From Alnus glutinosa (Eukaryota > Streptophyta > Magnoliopsida > Fagales > Betulaceae): a DNA stretch of 64,000 nucleotides. The notes below the pieces were generated by a model, which searched no databases, had not been told where the DNA came from, and saw only the letters and a program-made list of their open reading frames with translations. The position numbers were made by a program, and so were the translations under genes. The stretch is taken from positions 36,413,804-36,477,803 of the forward strand of contig NC_084888.1 of NCBI RefSeq assembly GCF_958979055.1, written 5' to 3'. Positions 1 to 12,340 of this stretch are shown piece by piece; the stretch's first letter is position 1; the number at the start of each line of letters is the position of its first letter.

Positions 1-97
1 TCTTAACTTTATTAGAAAGAAAATATAGAGTATTTTCTATATAAGTAATTTTTCTTATTAGGTATTAATATATACTAGTATTTTATTAAATTTCTTT

Positions 98-969
98 AGG
101 AGTGAGCAAAATATCCGAATATCGCGCACCTACCGACCACCACCGAACTGCCATCGACTGCCTATCGCCTTTACTGAGTTTTGGTGGTCGGTTAGTCAGC
201 ATAAAATTAAAAATTTATATCGAAGTCGGTTTGGTTCGGTTAATCGGAATAGTTGTATTTTGTCGGTTAATTGAATTGAACTGAACCGAACACTAACCAA
301 CCGAGCCAAACTGAAACATTAGAGACGGTGTCGTTTTTGTAGTCTTCTTGAAACAAAACAACATCGTTTCATTACAATTGAAACGACGTCTTTTTGAACA
401 TATTAGAAATTTTGTTTTTTTTTCCCAATAATTTCCTAACTTCCTAACCCTAATTCAATCGATTTCTCATTTCCTCTGCAGCTAATACATAAGCCCCCCC
501 CCCCCCCCCCCTCTCCCCCCCCCTCTCTCTCTCTATAAGAAAATGTGGTTTGCTAAGCTGGCCTATGTTGACAAGTAGGGGGGAATATCTAATTGTAAAA
601 TTATAAATATGAGAGTAGCTTTCTCTCCCTCGCTCGTTCGCTCTCACTCACACACAGATGAACACACACAAACCATTGATTTGCTTGATTATTGCATTTT
701 GTGCTTCCCAATTCATACAAATGGGTATGATATTTTTCCAATATGTACTTTTGAGTGATAAACTCTGTTTTCCAATATTTTTGTACTAATCGATCTAACC
801 GATCGCCTTTTAACTGATTCCACCGACTTATCTGATTTAATCAAAATATCGAAATTAAAAGTTGTCGAAATAAAATCGGTGAATTAACTGACATTAATTA
901 ATCGACTTCGGTGGTTCGGTTGCCGAAGACACCCATACCAACACCGACCGAACCGATACCCACACCTAC
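98..969. mobile_element. Non-autonomous hAT-like DNA transposon
   Basis: The ends are imperfect inverted repeats: AGGAGTGAGCAAAA on the left and, on the reverse strand, a GTAGGTGTGGGTATCGG end on the right. Both ends lead into long CGGTT/AACCG-rich arms (about 120-300 and 780-960). The element is bordered by ATTTCTTT (90-97) and ATTTCTTA (970-977), 7 of 8 bases matching, as expected for the 8-bp target duplication of hAT elements. No transposase frame is visible. The middle holds a C-run and a CT microsatellite at about 493-534. Family assignment rests on end sequence and duplication length only. Confidence 0.6.
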
Positions 970-3018
970 ATTTCTTAACTCACCTCACCTAACACAATTT
1001 TTCTATAAATAATCACATGTAAAAACGAGTGTATTTAACAAGTCATTCGATAAATATGTAGCCTTATTGGCGTCATTCAATAAACGTAGATATTTAATGT
1101 TGAACCATCCCAAATTTTAAAGTTCCCTCTTTGCTTTTACTTTCATTGTACTCTCCAAATTTTACATTTTATTATAAAATTTTACAACCTAATTAATGAA
1201 ACAAAATGGATTTCTCAACTAACAATGCGTCTCATGGGAAGACATATTTCTTAAGAAGTAATGTTTCTTTTCACACTCATTTTACATCGGTAAACGTGAT
1301 GTGCTTTAAGTTATTTTTTCATGTTAGTCGCTTTTTAAAAAAAATTATAATAACTTAAAATACATCATGTTAATCGGTGTAAAATATGTGTGAATAATAA
1401 CATGCATTACTCATGCATTGCCATATATTTGCATTAATATTGATGCATATTGGAGGAGAAAATGGGTGAATTTAATCCTATAGGACAAGAATTTATTATA
1501 TATATATACCATCCTAGGCAGCTTTTGGTAGCTTAAGATGGGCTCCAAACACAACCTTTAGTACATATTACAAAATCAAAGAACCTGAAAAGCGAGGGAT
1601 GCGAGAACCTTTCATGGTTGGACTTGAGCTGGAAGACACGTGGCAAGTGTCAAAGTTCACTGCAATGCATTGGTGTCTACTTGGGGGCTAGCCCGGTTTT
1701 GAATATAAGTATATTAAGTATATAAGTAAATTAATATTATATGTTGTTAAAGACAAATGTTACACAAATCGATGATTTCTCATAATTAAAATACTTATAT
1801 ATTTATATGTTTAAAGTTTTTTTTTTTATTCTAAAAAAGAATATTTATATATAATTAAATGAATAATGTTAGGGATCATCTTTTTATCCTTCTAAATTGA
1901 TGTAGCTTTTAAAATCGTCATTGAATTTATGATTAATCGCTATTAAATTTTGATTCAATGGTAATTTTAAAAGTCATATCAATTTTGAGAAGATAAAAAG
2001 ATAGTCCTAACATTACTTGTAATTAATATATGTTTTACTTCAAAATTGTACTTGAATTCTATCAAAATTAAATTTTACCCTTCAATCTTCAATTCTTCAT
2101 TCATGTTTTGTCTCCTCGAACAATAAATTCTTGTTTTGCTTGTTAACATTTTTTTCATTATTCCTTTTATTTTATTTTTTTCAACACAAAATTATTAAAC
2201 AAATAACTTAAAACTACTTTCATCTTTTACGTAATATTAAAATACTAGTAATTCATATAAATAATTATAAACAATATTGATTCAAGATTTAATCCTTATT
2301 TAATCCTTATTGGTGTTGGTTATCGAACACATCATTAGCATGGTACGTATAGATTAGAGCCTACCCATCAAAACAAACTTGTTGGGACAAGTAACAATCC
2401 GATCAATAATTTATTAAGAATCCGGATCCGTGTCAGCATGGTACCCGAATTCCTAAGTCCGAGTTGGGCTTGAACTGTCATACATGTGGAAAATGCCAAC
2501 ATTTTCTGGGGTCCTCGTACTTGGACGCCAGTGTTGTATTTTTAAGGACTAAGGAGCAATGGAACTTCCAAGTCAACTAATTAAGTAACCCACATACCAT
2601 CAACTTACACCAAATGTACCGTTGGATCTCTGCCAGATGCCGACAAATCAGAAATGGCGGTTGTAGAGATTCTTGGTGCACCGACCTTTCCCATAAGGTA
2701 ATCGCATGCATACTGTCACACATAGGCTATATACTAAAATAAGATTAATTACTATAATGATAGACGTAATTAATTTTCCACAAGACAGTTCAGGATTAGC
2801 TAAACAGTTATAGATTCTTAAAGCCGGCCTTTCTTGGGATTGGGAGAATGATTGACAGCCAACATACAGAACGTAAAAAGTCGGCGCTTCTTCTACGAAT
2901 AATTAAATCTTGCACGAGAAATTTTTAACATTATTTTACAGTGCCAATTGCCGAGTAATGCTGCATTGCTGCTTGATTAAGCAAATTCTTAGAAATGACA
3001 GACCTTTTTTCTTTCTTT

Positions 3019-3050
<32 letters not shown>

Positions 3051-6000
3051 GATCATATCATATTAAAACGCTTCGGGAATAATGATGGTTTAATTAATTA
3101 ATATCTCTTTGTTAATGCTTTTTAAAGAGTATATTTTCTTGATTGTTAGAAAATGATATAAAAGTAAAAATAATTTTAAATGATTTGTGATTGTTTTACG
3201 TTTTGGAATGTTTATAAATGTTTTTGTTGTAAAAACAGAAAAATAAAATGAAGAAAGAATAAAGTGTTATCAAACAAAGTGGCTTTGTTTGTTAAAATTT
3301 TGCTTTAAATAAAAAAAACATAACAAACAACTCAAATCCAAACTACTATAAAATTATTATTTAGATAACTTTTTGTATGAATAAGTGGGAAGAAGGATCA
3401 ATTCCCATTTTTCTACTCTCTTCTCCCAACAGCCGGCCTTAGACTTCATCATTCAGAAAATATATATGCTCTCATCATCTTCTTCTTTTTTCTTTCTACT
3501 CTTCGCTCATGCCCTCCCTTCCCATCCTCGCCTTTTCTTTTATTTATATATGTTCTTCGACTAGATCAGCAATTTTGACATCTCTGCTATGTATTTATCT
3601 ATATACTTTTGTGTTGTGCTGTTTATCTCCTCCTTGACCGCTAATTGCTAATTTTGTTTTTACTTTGAATAAGAGTTTTATTCTTTTTATATTTGTCCTA
3701 ATAAGCGATCTATATATAGGATGAATGTTAGTGTGATAGGTTATCTCTCACGGCCTGGATAGTTCGGTATGAAGGGTTATCTCTTACAGCCGGTTTAAAT
3801 AAATTTTTAGGATATTTTGCTTTCCTTGGCTTAGATCTAGTTTGCTAGGAACAAATATCATCTTTAACTATTTTTATACATGTGTTAACAGAAGATAGAA
3901 GTCATAGATAACACTTTATTGTAAGAATTTTGTTTGTATCAATGACTTTATAACCTCATAGCATGTGAATATGATTTTGCAAAGCTTTACGCTCGTGATC
4001 CTTGATCAATTAAATACTCACATTCTTCATTAAAAAAAAAAAAATCCAAACTTCTATTAAAAATATAAAAATAATTTTCATATTTATATCTTATCATGTT
4101 AGTTCGCAAAAAATAGAAGTGTCATAAGCAGTTTCATATACAAAGTGTTGCAATCATGAACCTCAGCAAAAAAAAAAAAAAATTAATAATAAAAATTAGT
4201 TTTCAAGATAAGTTTATCTCGATCTTTCACTTCCATCATCGTAAATATTTTCTAAATATGAAGTTCATTGCATGTTTGTTGGCTAATCGACAATAAATAA
4301 TTTTCTTTTGCTTCTATATATTATCTTAATTGATTAGGTTATGCAGCTCCTAATTAACTTCGGGGGGAATACACCTCATGATAATTGTCCTATCTATGAA
4401 TAAATTATTTTTCATAATCTTGTTGCTCATCCACTTAAAACTTCTTTTCTTAATCCGCCCATTTTTATGTTTTGTCTTTTGTCTTTTCTTTTACTTGATG
4501 GATAAGATTGAGTCTGAAAAAAATGTTTGGGCTACTACATTTTTATTACAACTCTTTTACAAATTTACGGAGGAGTTTATATATTTAAAATAAAATAAAA
4601 AATCTTAAGATTAGTTGAAACTGTTACATCGACATTGTGAGATAAAAATGTGGTTTATAGCATTACTCTCACTCTTTTAATAATGATTAATCCAATGCAT
4701 GGTTTATTGGGCCGTCTTGGGACTGCCACATCAATATGGTATATATCATACTCAAGGAATAAAAACGTAGTTTATAGCATTACTCTTTATAAAAATAAGT
4801 GTCATGTGGATCGTCATATAATACTTTACATTTTAATGATTAACGTGGTATAAGTATTAAGTAAACTGTCATATTAATTTATAAATATAGTAACCGTTAT
4901 GTAGGCTATTACATGTCAAATCATATTTTAGTGATTAACGTGATAAATATCACGTAGATGTATCACATAGATTGTCACATTAATTTGTGAGTAATTAATA
5001 GCAAAAATTTGTCAGCCTAAAGAGAAGCTAGCAAAGAAGCGTAAGATTTAAGGTTGAATAAGTTTGTCTGTCTCACATTGGCCGAACTTATGTCTCACAT
5101 TGGCCGAACTTACTTATGAATATACTAATATATATGGAGGTCATATCTTTTGCAATTGCTATATAACGTAATATTTCTTCTAATAGATATGGTAAAAGAT
5201 CCATGTGGATCGATCTTATCAGTGTATTTTAATTATTCTAAAAAGATTAATTGTCGCATTATCACAAGAGATACGGTCGTCCTCCTAGGAGATATATATC
5301 CAATGGCCCTATCCACACAAGTTGCCAAGTGGAATTATGTACTCTTATTATTTTCGTACTCTTTTTTTTGGGGTATTTGCTATTTTTATTGGCTACAAGA
5401 ATATTATACACCACATTTTTATTTTATTTTATTGATGTGATCATAACAATTAATTTTAAAATTTTATTTTTTTAAGAGAGACCGATTGATTGTCTCACTA
5501 CGTCAAAGTACGATAAAAGTCGGATTTATAGCATTTATCTTTTAGCAAATAGTAATACTAAAAGAAAAATGATAAAAAAAATATATTTTTATCCCCTTAC
5601 TAGTCAACCTTACTGATGGGGTAGTGCAACTAATCAACTTTTAGAATTTTTTTTATTTTTTTTTAATATTGGCCGATCTATGGATTAATTGACACTACGT
5701 GTTAGCATAATAGGATAAAAATGAGTAATGCTATATATATAACACACTAGTTATGCTGATGTGATATTCTCAATCTATCATTAATTTTTATTTTTATTAT
5801 TCTTTTAATAATAGTTGAACTAAGAGTAGATTGACAATGCCATACCAATTATTATAATGAGATAAACAAATAGTAATACGTTATATATAACATCACTCAA
5901 TAAAAATATGATTTATAGGATTATTATTACACTTTTATTTTACGATTATCCTTGTTAAACTATAACTTTACAACAATTAAATATCAAATTTATTGCTAAG

Positions 6001-6460
6001 AATTGAATGCGTAGGAGGCAATATATTACAAATCTCGTATGTATAGGCATTTGTGTAAATCTAGGCAAGACTCTCGTGGGATACTGCTGCGATTTGAAGG
6101 AAAAATCTCAGGAGATTCTAGTAATCTCCAAATTGTATCATAAAATCCGAGTCCCACTTTCCATAAATGGCCGTTATTTGTATCTCCACCATTGCCATAT
6201 CTGCCAAACTTCCCCCACAGTTTGCATGCCAGGACGGTTCTACAACCTGCCACGTAGCTATTTGTTACAGGTGTCATCACCATAGTAATTAAGAGCATTC
6301 AAACGCCCTATGGAGTTAGATAATTAAATAATATTCGTCCTCTCATGCATTCTCGTGCAGATGTAGTAATTAAAAAAAAAAAAAATTAATTAATTAGAAG
6401 TTCACTTGTTAACTATATACTATTAATTATTTTACTAATTACAGACGATCATTCGAGCTT
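970..6460. other. AT-rich intergenic DNA with MITE remnants
   Basis: No gene is supported. The stretch holds a small MITE (1864-2015, listed separately), a long T-run near 3020-3047, a tandem pair of a 26-base motif GTCTCACATTGGCCGAACTT near 5070-5110, and several copies of a motif around TTATAGCATTACTC (about 4655, 4768 and, more diverged, 5730-5950) that look like ends of one MITE family. Two antiparallel frames of about 90 codons at 6007-6298 resemble no family I know and are probably chance. Confidence 0.5.
1864..2015. mobile_element. Short MITE with about 55-bp inverted repeats
   Basis: TAATGTTAGGGATCATCTTT at the left is mirrored by the reverse complement of the right end (TAATGTTAGGACTATCTTTT), and the similarity continues inward through a CTTTTAAAAT block on each side, leaving only a few tens of bases in the middle. 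It is too short to code. A relative with the same CTTTTAAAAT arms lies at about 20268-20406. Confidence 0.65.
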
Positions 6461-6676
6461 GTGTTTCTTTGTCCGATGCAATTCTTGCAATAACATGCAT
6501 GCTTGGTTTACTTGTGCGATGGTGCATCAAATTTAGGATGAAATTTCTTAACTATCGGAAAAGAAGAAAGGGGAAATGCAAAAAAGTACACCTTTTTGAA
6601 TGCTTTTTCGTAAATTATCTTATAAATTAGAGAAATAATTAAGGTAAGAGAAAATTGCAAAGCCATTTTTTTTAAA

Positions 6677-6714
<38 letters not shown>

Positions 6715-7045
6715 AACAATTCGAACTATTAAATCAGTTAATCAATAATTTTAAAAATAAAAGTTGTAAAACCTTTTATACGTTATTTTCATCAATTATG
6801 AAGAGTAACTTCAATTTATAAAAATATATAAATTAACTGAAGTTCAGGGACACGTGGTCTCCAACCATACCCTGCTAGCATTAAAAAAAAAAAAATGTTC
6901 AAGAGGCAAAGTACGTCTCATATACAAACTCCAAAATAAAATCACAAAAAATAAGGAAAACACAGACACTAAAATAAGGGGAAATACCCACCTCGATCAG
7001 CGTTCAAGTGCATGAACCCACCTCATTATCTACGCGCTTTGCCAC

Positions 7046-7053
7046 TATAAATA
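7046..7053 (+). promoter_or_regulatory. TATA box of DCR copy 1
   Basis: TATAAATA lies 115 bases before the ATG at 7168 and is followed by a CT-rich leader, a normal plant core promoter arrangement. The aligned position upstream of copy 2 (13167-13174) reads AATAAATA. Confidence 0.6.
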
Positions 7054-7167
7054 CCCATCCAAACTCTCCCTCCTTCCTCACTCACTCCTCACACGCAGCG
7101 AGAGAGCGAGAGGCATACCAGAGCGAAGAAGAGCAGCAAATTCCAAACAATCATAAATCCCGTAAAA

Positions 7168-8646
7168 ATGCCTTGCTCAACAGCTTCCTCTTCGCCGTGT
7201 TGTACTCTGATATCCAAATGCACTGTGTTTCCGGACAAAAAGTCTACACACGGAGACCTCAAGCTCTCCGTCTCAGACCTCCCCATGCTCTCTGTCCACT
7301 ATATTCAAAAGGGCGGCCTCTTCGCTCGCCCTCCCATTCCCATCGAATCCCTCGTCACTCTCCTCAAGAGCGGCCTCTCTCAAACACTTTCCCACTTCCC
7401 GCCTCTCGCCGGCCGATTTAGGACTGACTGCGATGGCTACGTGTACATCACGTGCAACGACGACGGAGTGGATTTTATCCACGCCACTGCCACCAATTTG
7501 TTCATTCGCGACATTTTGGCTCCAACCCATGTGCCTGACTTTGTCAAGGATTTCTTTGCGTTCGACCGAACCGTGAGCTACAACGGACATTTCAAGCCCA
7601 TCTTGGCTGTGCAGGTCACAGAGCTCGCCGACGGCATTTTCATCGGCTGCGCTGTGAACCACGCGGTTACCGACGGCACGTCGTTTTGGAACTTCTTCAA
7701 CACCTTCGCTGAGGTATCTCGCGGGGTGAAGCGGATCTCGAAGCAACCGGACTTTACCAGGAGCTCTCCGTTGATTTCTCCGGCGGTGCTGCTATTACCG
7801 GAGGGAGGTCCCACAGTCACCTTCTCCGTCAACGAGCCGTTGAGTGAAAGAATCTTTAGCTTCAGCAGAGAAACGATTCTAAAGCTGAAAGACAGGACGA
7901 ACAACCGCAAATGGAGCGATAACGGTCACGTTGACGCCGTCGAGTTGATGGGAAAGCAGAGCAACGACGCTTACCTGAATAACAACACGAACGGAAAAGT
8001 AACGGCCATTCTTGAAAACTGGTTCAAGAATGCCGTTTCGAAACCGGTAAACGAGGAAATGGAGTCGAACAAAAACAAAACCGTGGAAATCTCATCGTTT
8101 CAGTCCCTATCCGCGCTTCTCTGGCGATCGGTGACACGCGCGAGGAAATTGCCGTCTACCAAAATGACGACGTTCAGAATGGCGGTGAATTGTCGCCACA
8201 GGCTGGAGCCCAAGCTGGATCCGTATTACTTCGGGAACGCGATTCAAAGCATTCCAACTCTTGCGTCAGCTGGTGACGTGTCGTCTCGTGATATGCGCTG
8301 GTGCGCTGAGCAGCTCAATAAAAATGTTAAGGCCCATGACAACGCTACGGTGCGCCGCTTCGTAGAGAATTGGGAGAGCGATCCAAAGTGTTTCCCGCTG
8401 GGGAACTTCGACGGTGCATCGATGACCATGGGTAGCTCTCCGAGATTTCCGATGTACGACAATGATTTCGGGTGGGGCCGACCCTTGGCGGTCCGGAGCG
8501 GTAGAGCCAACAAATTTGATGGCAAGATATCGGCCTTCCCGGGGAGAGAAGGTGGCGGAAGCGTAGATCTTGAGGTGGTTTTGGCGGCCGAGACCATGGC
8601 GGGCCTTGAGGCCGATTCCGAGTTCATGCAATACGTGTCCAATTAA
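7168..8646 (+). CDS. DCR: BAHD acyltransferase DCR (PEL3)-like, copy 1, 492 aa
   Basis: Single-exon CoA-dependent acyltransferase of the BAHD family. The closest family member I recognise is Arabidopsis DCR/PEL3 (484 aa), a cytosolic enzyme needed to build cutin polyester in epidermis and to keep the cuticle ordered. The catalytic HxxxD motif is HAVTD at residues 165-169, and the structural DFGWG motif is at 433-437 near the C-terminus. Length and the whole order of blocks (SVSDLPMLSVHYIQKG early, EISSFQSL and FRMAVNCRHRLEPKLDPYYF in the second half) fit DCR. The ATG at 7168 follows a leader shared with copy 2, and the two starts align. A TATA box lies at 7046. This copy keeps the segment around residues 245-300 that copy 2 lacks, so it is the more likely functional orthologue. 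Confidence 0.93.
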   Translation: MPCSTASSSPCCTLISKCTVFPDKKSTHGDLKLSVSDLPMLSVHYIQKGGLFARPPIPIESLVTLLKSGLSQTLSHFPPLAGRFRTDCDGYVYITCNDDGVDFIHATATNLFIRDILAPTHVPDFVKDFFAFDRTVSYNGHFKPILAVQVTELADGIFIGCAVNHAVTDGTSFWNFFNTFAEVSRGVKRISKQPDFTRSSPLISPAVLLLPEGGPTVTFSVNEPLSERIFSFSRETILKLKDRTNNRKWSDNGHVDAVELMGKQSNDAYLNNNTNGKVTAILENWFKNAVSKPVNEEMESNKNKTVEISSFQSLSALLWRSVTRARKLPSTKMTTFRMAVNCRHRLEPKLDPYYFGNAIQSIPTLASAGDVSSRDMRWCAEQLNKNVKAHDNATVRRFVENWESDPKCFPLGNFDGASMTMGSSPRFPMYDNDFGWGRPLAVRSGRANKFDGKISAFPGREGGGSVDLEVVLAAETMAGLEADSEFMQYVSN

Positions 8647-10082
8647 TTACAAGCAAAAGCGTGGCATGCTTAAGTTGCTTGACATTGAAATGTTATGTGT
8701 GACGTGTCTAATTGTAAGGGAAAAGAGGCATGATGGGGTGCGTGCGATCAAATGCGTCAAAGCCAACTGGTTGATCGGATTAGGCTTGGGAGGTTTTTGT
8801 TTATTGATTTGTGACATAAATTAAGCTTCTGATTAATATCTGTTATGACTTTTCTTTTTTTATTTACGTCTTCCATTTTTTCAAATTTTTGCTCCTATTC
8901 GAATTTTAAAGTATTAATCTCGCTGACGCTGTACGTATTATATTTTGATTGTAAGAGCGGACGGAAATTCTTAAATTAGGCGGAGGGTGGGAGGAGGGAG
9001 GTTCTATCTGTTTTAGGTGTTCTTAAGTTGCAGCCTAATTCCAGAAAATTACAATTCCAACTGCTCAAGGTAAAAATGAAAGGCTCAAAATTTCATATAA
9101 TTAACCGTCTCAAATATTGTAAGCACGATCTCTCTCAAAAAGACTAGTTTCTGGACTTAATTTCTCTGTAAGAACTCTCAAATTACTAAGGTTATATGGA
9201 CATGTTTGTTATCATTATTATTTACTTACATTACGTATTTTAAATGTTGTAGGATTAATTAATATTACGATATGTGGTCCTATAATATGATATATTTTTT
9301 TTTTTGGTTCTTTATCTAAAGAAGGTTGACAGGCTTATCTTAATCAGTTACTTGAAACGACTCTACTTTTAAAAGGGGAGATTCCATTCAAGAAATTTTT
9401 TTCCTGGTACTGTGAGCTGAGCCCATTTATGATTCTGAGCAATGTACAGGTCAAACAGATAAAGAAACATTAAATAGGGTAGGATAGGACAGGGCGACCA
9501 TTGTTAATGCCAAGTTGCCAAATGCTTCATTTTATTATGAAGTTTCGATTTTGGAAGGGGAGGCTATAAAAGTAATTTGACAGTCCATTCGAGTCTGTCT
9601 GTCTGTCTGCGGGTTGTTGGATAAACAATGGGCAGCTCAAATGGGCCATTGTTCGACATATATGCCAGCCCATTGGCCGTATTATTGGGCATGGTGATGG
9701 GCCATGGAGCCCAAATTAAGATTTTCTAAATCTAAAATCCAGAGCCTCAGCCGCGGGATTTGCTGGTTCGGAGTTTGACGGTGTTTGGGTCGGGAACAGC
9801 GAAGGAGACTCAGATCTAATCACAGGAAAATACGAATTTACCGTTTTGCTCTTCCTCTCTCTCAGTCTCAGGTAACATCCTTTTCCATTTCTCTTCGATC
9901 TTCTATATGTTCTGAGTGATGCCGACTTCGGCTTGGGCTTTTGCTGCAATGATTTAATCGCAAACTCTCTGGATTGCTTTAATATGACATGGGTAATGAT
10001 TTTTAGCCAACTATGAACGATTTGAGCATGGTCTCGGGAGGGAGTTTTTTTGCATGTTTTTAATGGTGGAAGTTGAATACAT
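8647..10082. other. Spacer between DCR copy 1 and the FAS1 gene
   Basis: DCR 3' flank followed by spacer. Parts at about 8730-8790 and 9480-9715 align by eye with 14860-14930 and 15230-15560 behind DCR copy 2, marking them as tandem-duplicated DNA. A CT-rich block followed by CTCAGGTAACATCC near 9860-9885 could be a leader exon and donor of the FAS1 gene. No coding frame is supported here. Confidence 0.5.
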
Positions 10083-10670
10083 ATGCAAGCTATGGAACTG
10101 TCAAAGAAGACGAGGAGAAGGGGCTTTCTGAAAAACTCGGTTGCTTTTGTATGCGTAGTTGTGTCTGTTTGTTGCCTTTTTGTAGTTATCATTTCTATGC
10201 TTCGGCTTCCTGAAGTTCCAGTTGGGTTGTATCGAACAACAGAGATGGGAAAAGTTTCCGAGAATGAGAAGTTCATAGGGAGGTTTGGGGAGATGATGAT
10301 TGGGATGTTGCCTCAAGATCTTGCTTTTACTGTGTTTGTTCCTTCCCAGAGAGCTTTTGAGCGCGATTTGAGGCTGCGAGTGAATGATAGTCTTGTGGGG
10401 GAGAAGATGAATGATACGTATGCTGTAGTTTCTCGGATTTTGGGTTTCTCAGCTGTTCCTCGGACGCTTTCATCAGTAACGGTACCGTTTGGTAGGGAAA
10501 TCTCATATGATTCCATCTCTGGGTTTACTTTGTACATTTCAAAGGATATAGATGGGGTGCTGTTTGTTAACAGAGTCCGATCAGAAAGGGTGGATCTTAG
10601 AAAGAGAGAGATTGTTGTGCATATTATGGATGGAGTCATCATGGATGCTGAGTTCGAGCAATCAATTTGA
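10083..10670 (+). CDS. FAS1-domain membrane protein, about 192-195 aa
   Basis: Small intronless frame. The N-terminus is basic (KKTRRRGFLK), followed by one strong hydrophobic segment (about residues 18-40), so a signal anchor or type II membrane protein is likely. The rest resembles one fasciclin (FAS1) domain: LAFTVFVPSQRAF matches the H1 block and VVHIMDGVIMDAEF the H2 block. No proline-rich arabinogalactan stretch or GPI signal is seen, so it is not a classical FLA; it fits the short single-FAS1 plant proteins of unknown function. Two starts are possible, 10083 and 10092; the second (ATGG context) begins MELSKKTRRR. The gene is present only in unit A of the tandem duplication; at the matching place in unit B (about 15563-15800) it is absent. 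Confidence 0.75.
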   Translation: MQAMELSKKTRRRGFLKNSVAFVCVVVSVCCLFVVIISMLRLPEVPVGLYRTTEMGKVSENEKFIGRFGEMMIGMLPQDLAFTVFVPSQRAFERDLRLRVNDSLVGEKMNDTYAVVSRILGFSAVPRTLSSVTVPFGREISYDSISGFTLYISKDIDGVLFVNRVRSERVDLRKREIVVHIMDGVIMDAEFEQSI

Positions 10671-12340
10671 GCTTATTACAGTGAAGAAGAAGAATGAGTG
10701 AAAACCATCCATCCAAGCTCTATTTGAATTGACTTCATCCTTAGCTTGTATACTTCATTGGTCATGGATGGTAGAAAAATAGTCAAATGATTATATACTG
10801 AACAATCATAATTTATTATGATACCAAAACAGGGATTTTGAGATTAGATTTTTGAGACAAATAGTAATTTGATAAATCAGAGACGTATTTTGCGCATCTT
10901 TTGTCCTCGTTTATCCTGCCAATTGATTATAATTTCAATTGAATTAGAAGCTTTTGCTATTTTGTTTCTCTCGACAAAGCACCTCAATGAAATGCTGTAA
11001 ACCTTCAAAATGGAAATCGGCTGCTGTTTTCCGTCAAATAGACCTTGTATTTTTTGTCTTCGCCCAACGGAGGACATCCTCTATGCAAGCTTTTGATTAT
11101 GGCAACCCATCATCATTTATATGAAAATCGCCCTGGTCAAATTTTGGTGCTGTGATACCATTTTATTTTGGATTCCGATCCCTTGTCATTTCCTGTCCAA
11201 AGAGAAGGAAGCAGGGGTAATAATAAGGGGATGTGAGAAAGGTCTCTGCTCGGGCGGGGCTCTTCTACCTGAGTAGGAACGTTCCCTCTTACATACCCCT
11301 ATCCCTAATAACAAGGGACTGCAAGAGAGGCCCCTGCCTAAGTGAACCCTCCTACTGCTCGGACGAGACTCCTTTACCCGAGCAATGGAGCCCCTCTCAC
11401 ATACCCTTGTCCCCTAGCAACAGGGATCCTTATCCTTCCATTTTTATCCTCGAGATGATTGTTAACCCCGTTAACAGGGTGGAAGAAGCCTGCTGTCAAG
11501 ACGAAGCATTATAATCAGGTCGATCTGCATTACTCGATCGGGACTTACCCGAGTTGGAATTTGCTGACCTCATTTTGCAGTATGAATGATGAATAAAAGA
11601 ATTCCATAGGATGCTCAGCTCCATCTGTTTTCATTCCAGATTAATTTCTGTGATGGGGAACAAAAATAAAAAATAAAAAAAATAAAGGAAAGAGAGAAGC
11701 ATTTGAAGAAAGGAGTAATGCTCAAATGTTAAACAACGAACATCCGTATCCCCAACTTGGGAATTTAGACAAAATAAAGGGCCAAGGAAACTGAGGCTCA
11801 TCAGGAGCGTAGTAAATCCTATGGCGTCACTTTTGAAAACATGCATATATAAAATCCTTTTGTAAAATGTATTCTTTTTTTTCCCAATAAACTTTCTCAT
11901 GACGACCACTTAAAACTGTCTAGCTCTATGCCATTACACACCAAGTATTAGGATGACTACATTAAATTTTCAAACAGGAAATTGTGGAATGTCAAATTAA
12001 GCACAATCAACAGATGTACACGCATCACGCATGGACACACACACACACAGCTAGCGTATAAGGGGAAGAAGAATTCACTCCACAGAAGTGCCTCACATTT
12101 CACATTCACCATGGCAGCAGTTCCAGCCCCCAATGAACAGTACAGGCAATATAGATTCCAGTCAAGTCGTAAATTAAAAATGCAAGATTTTCTTCTTTAA
12201 TTACCCCCCATCCTGCACTTACAGGAAGAGGAGGAGGTGCCATTTGGGTTATCTACTTGTAGTGATAAATTTTGTTAATATATTCAAACACTGTAAACAC
12301 ATGAATTTCAATCAAGCAATTAAGTCCTTGATCTATAGCA
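10671..12340. other. Duplicated spacer of unit A with GC-rich repeats
   Basis: Aligns by eye with unit B in blocks: 10980-11220 with 15800-16030, 11595-11815 with 16150-16345, and 11820-12340 with 17480-17985. The DNA corresponding to 16350-17475 in unit B, which carries RPN8 exons 8-10, is missing. 11246-11470 holds about two copies of a GC-rich repeat (listed separately). No live gene is seen. Confidence 0.6.
11246..11470. repeat. GC-rich 109-bp repeat, about two copies
   Basis: Starts at 11246 (CTGCTCGGGCGGGGCTCT) and 11355 (CTGCTCGGACGAGACTCC), a 109-bp step. Each copy runs through a CCGAGTAGG-like block, a CTCACATACCCCT-like block and a CCCTAATAACAGGGA-like block. TGCTCGG and CCGAGCA within a copy can pair as a small hairpin. 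Unit B holds about one related copy near 16055-16150. It stands out from the AT-rich surroundings; origin unknown. Confidence 0.55.

Noticed and set aside
6007-6298. Overlapping frames of about 90 codons on both strands
   Set aside because: No domain, signal or family resemblance, no splice or promoter context; consistent with chance.
7273-8642. Several minus-strand open frames of 110-157 codons opposite DCR copy 1 (and the same opposite copy 2)
   Set aside because: Antisense shadows of a GC-rich coding frame; they recur only because the coding strand is conserved and match no family.
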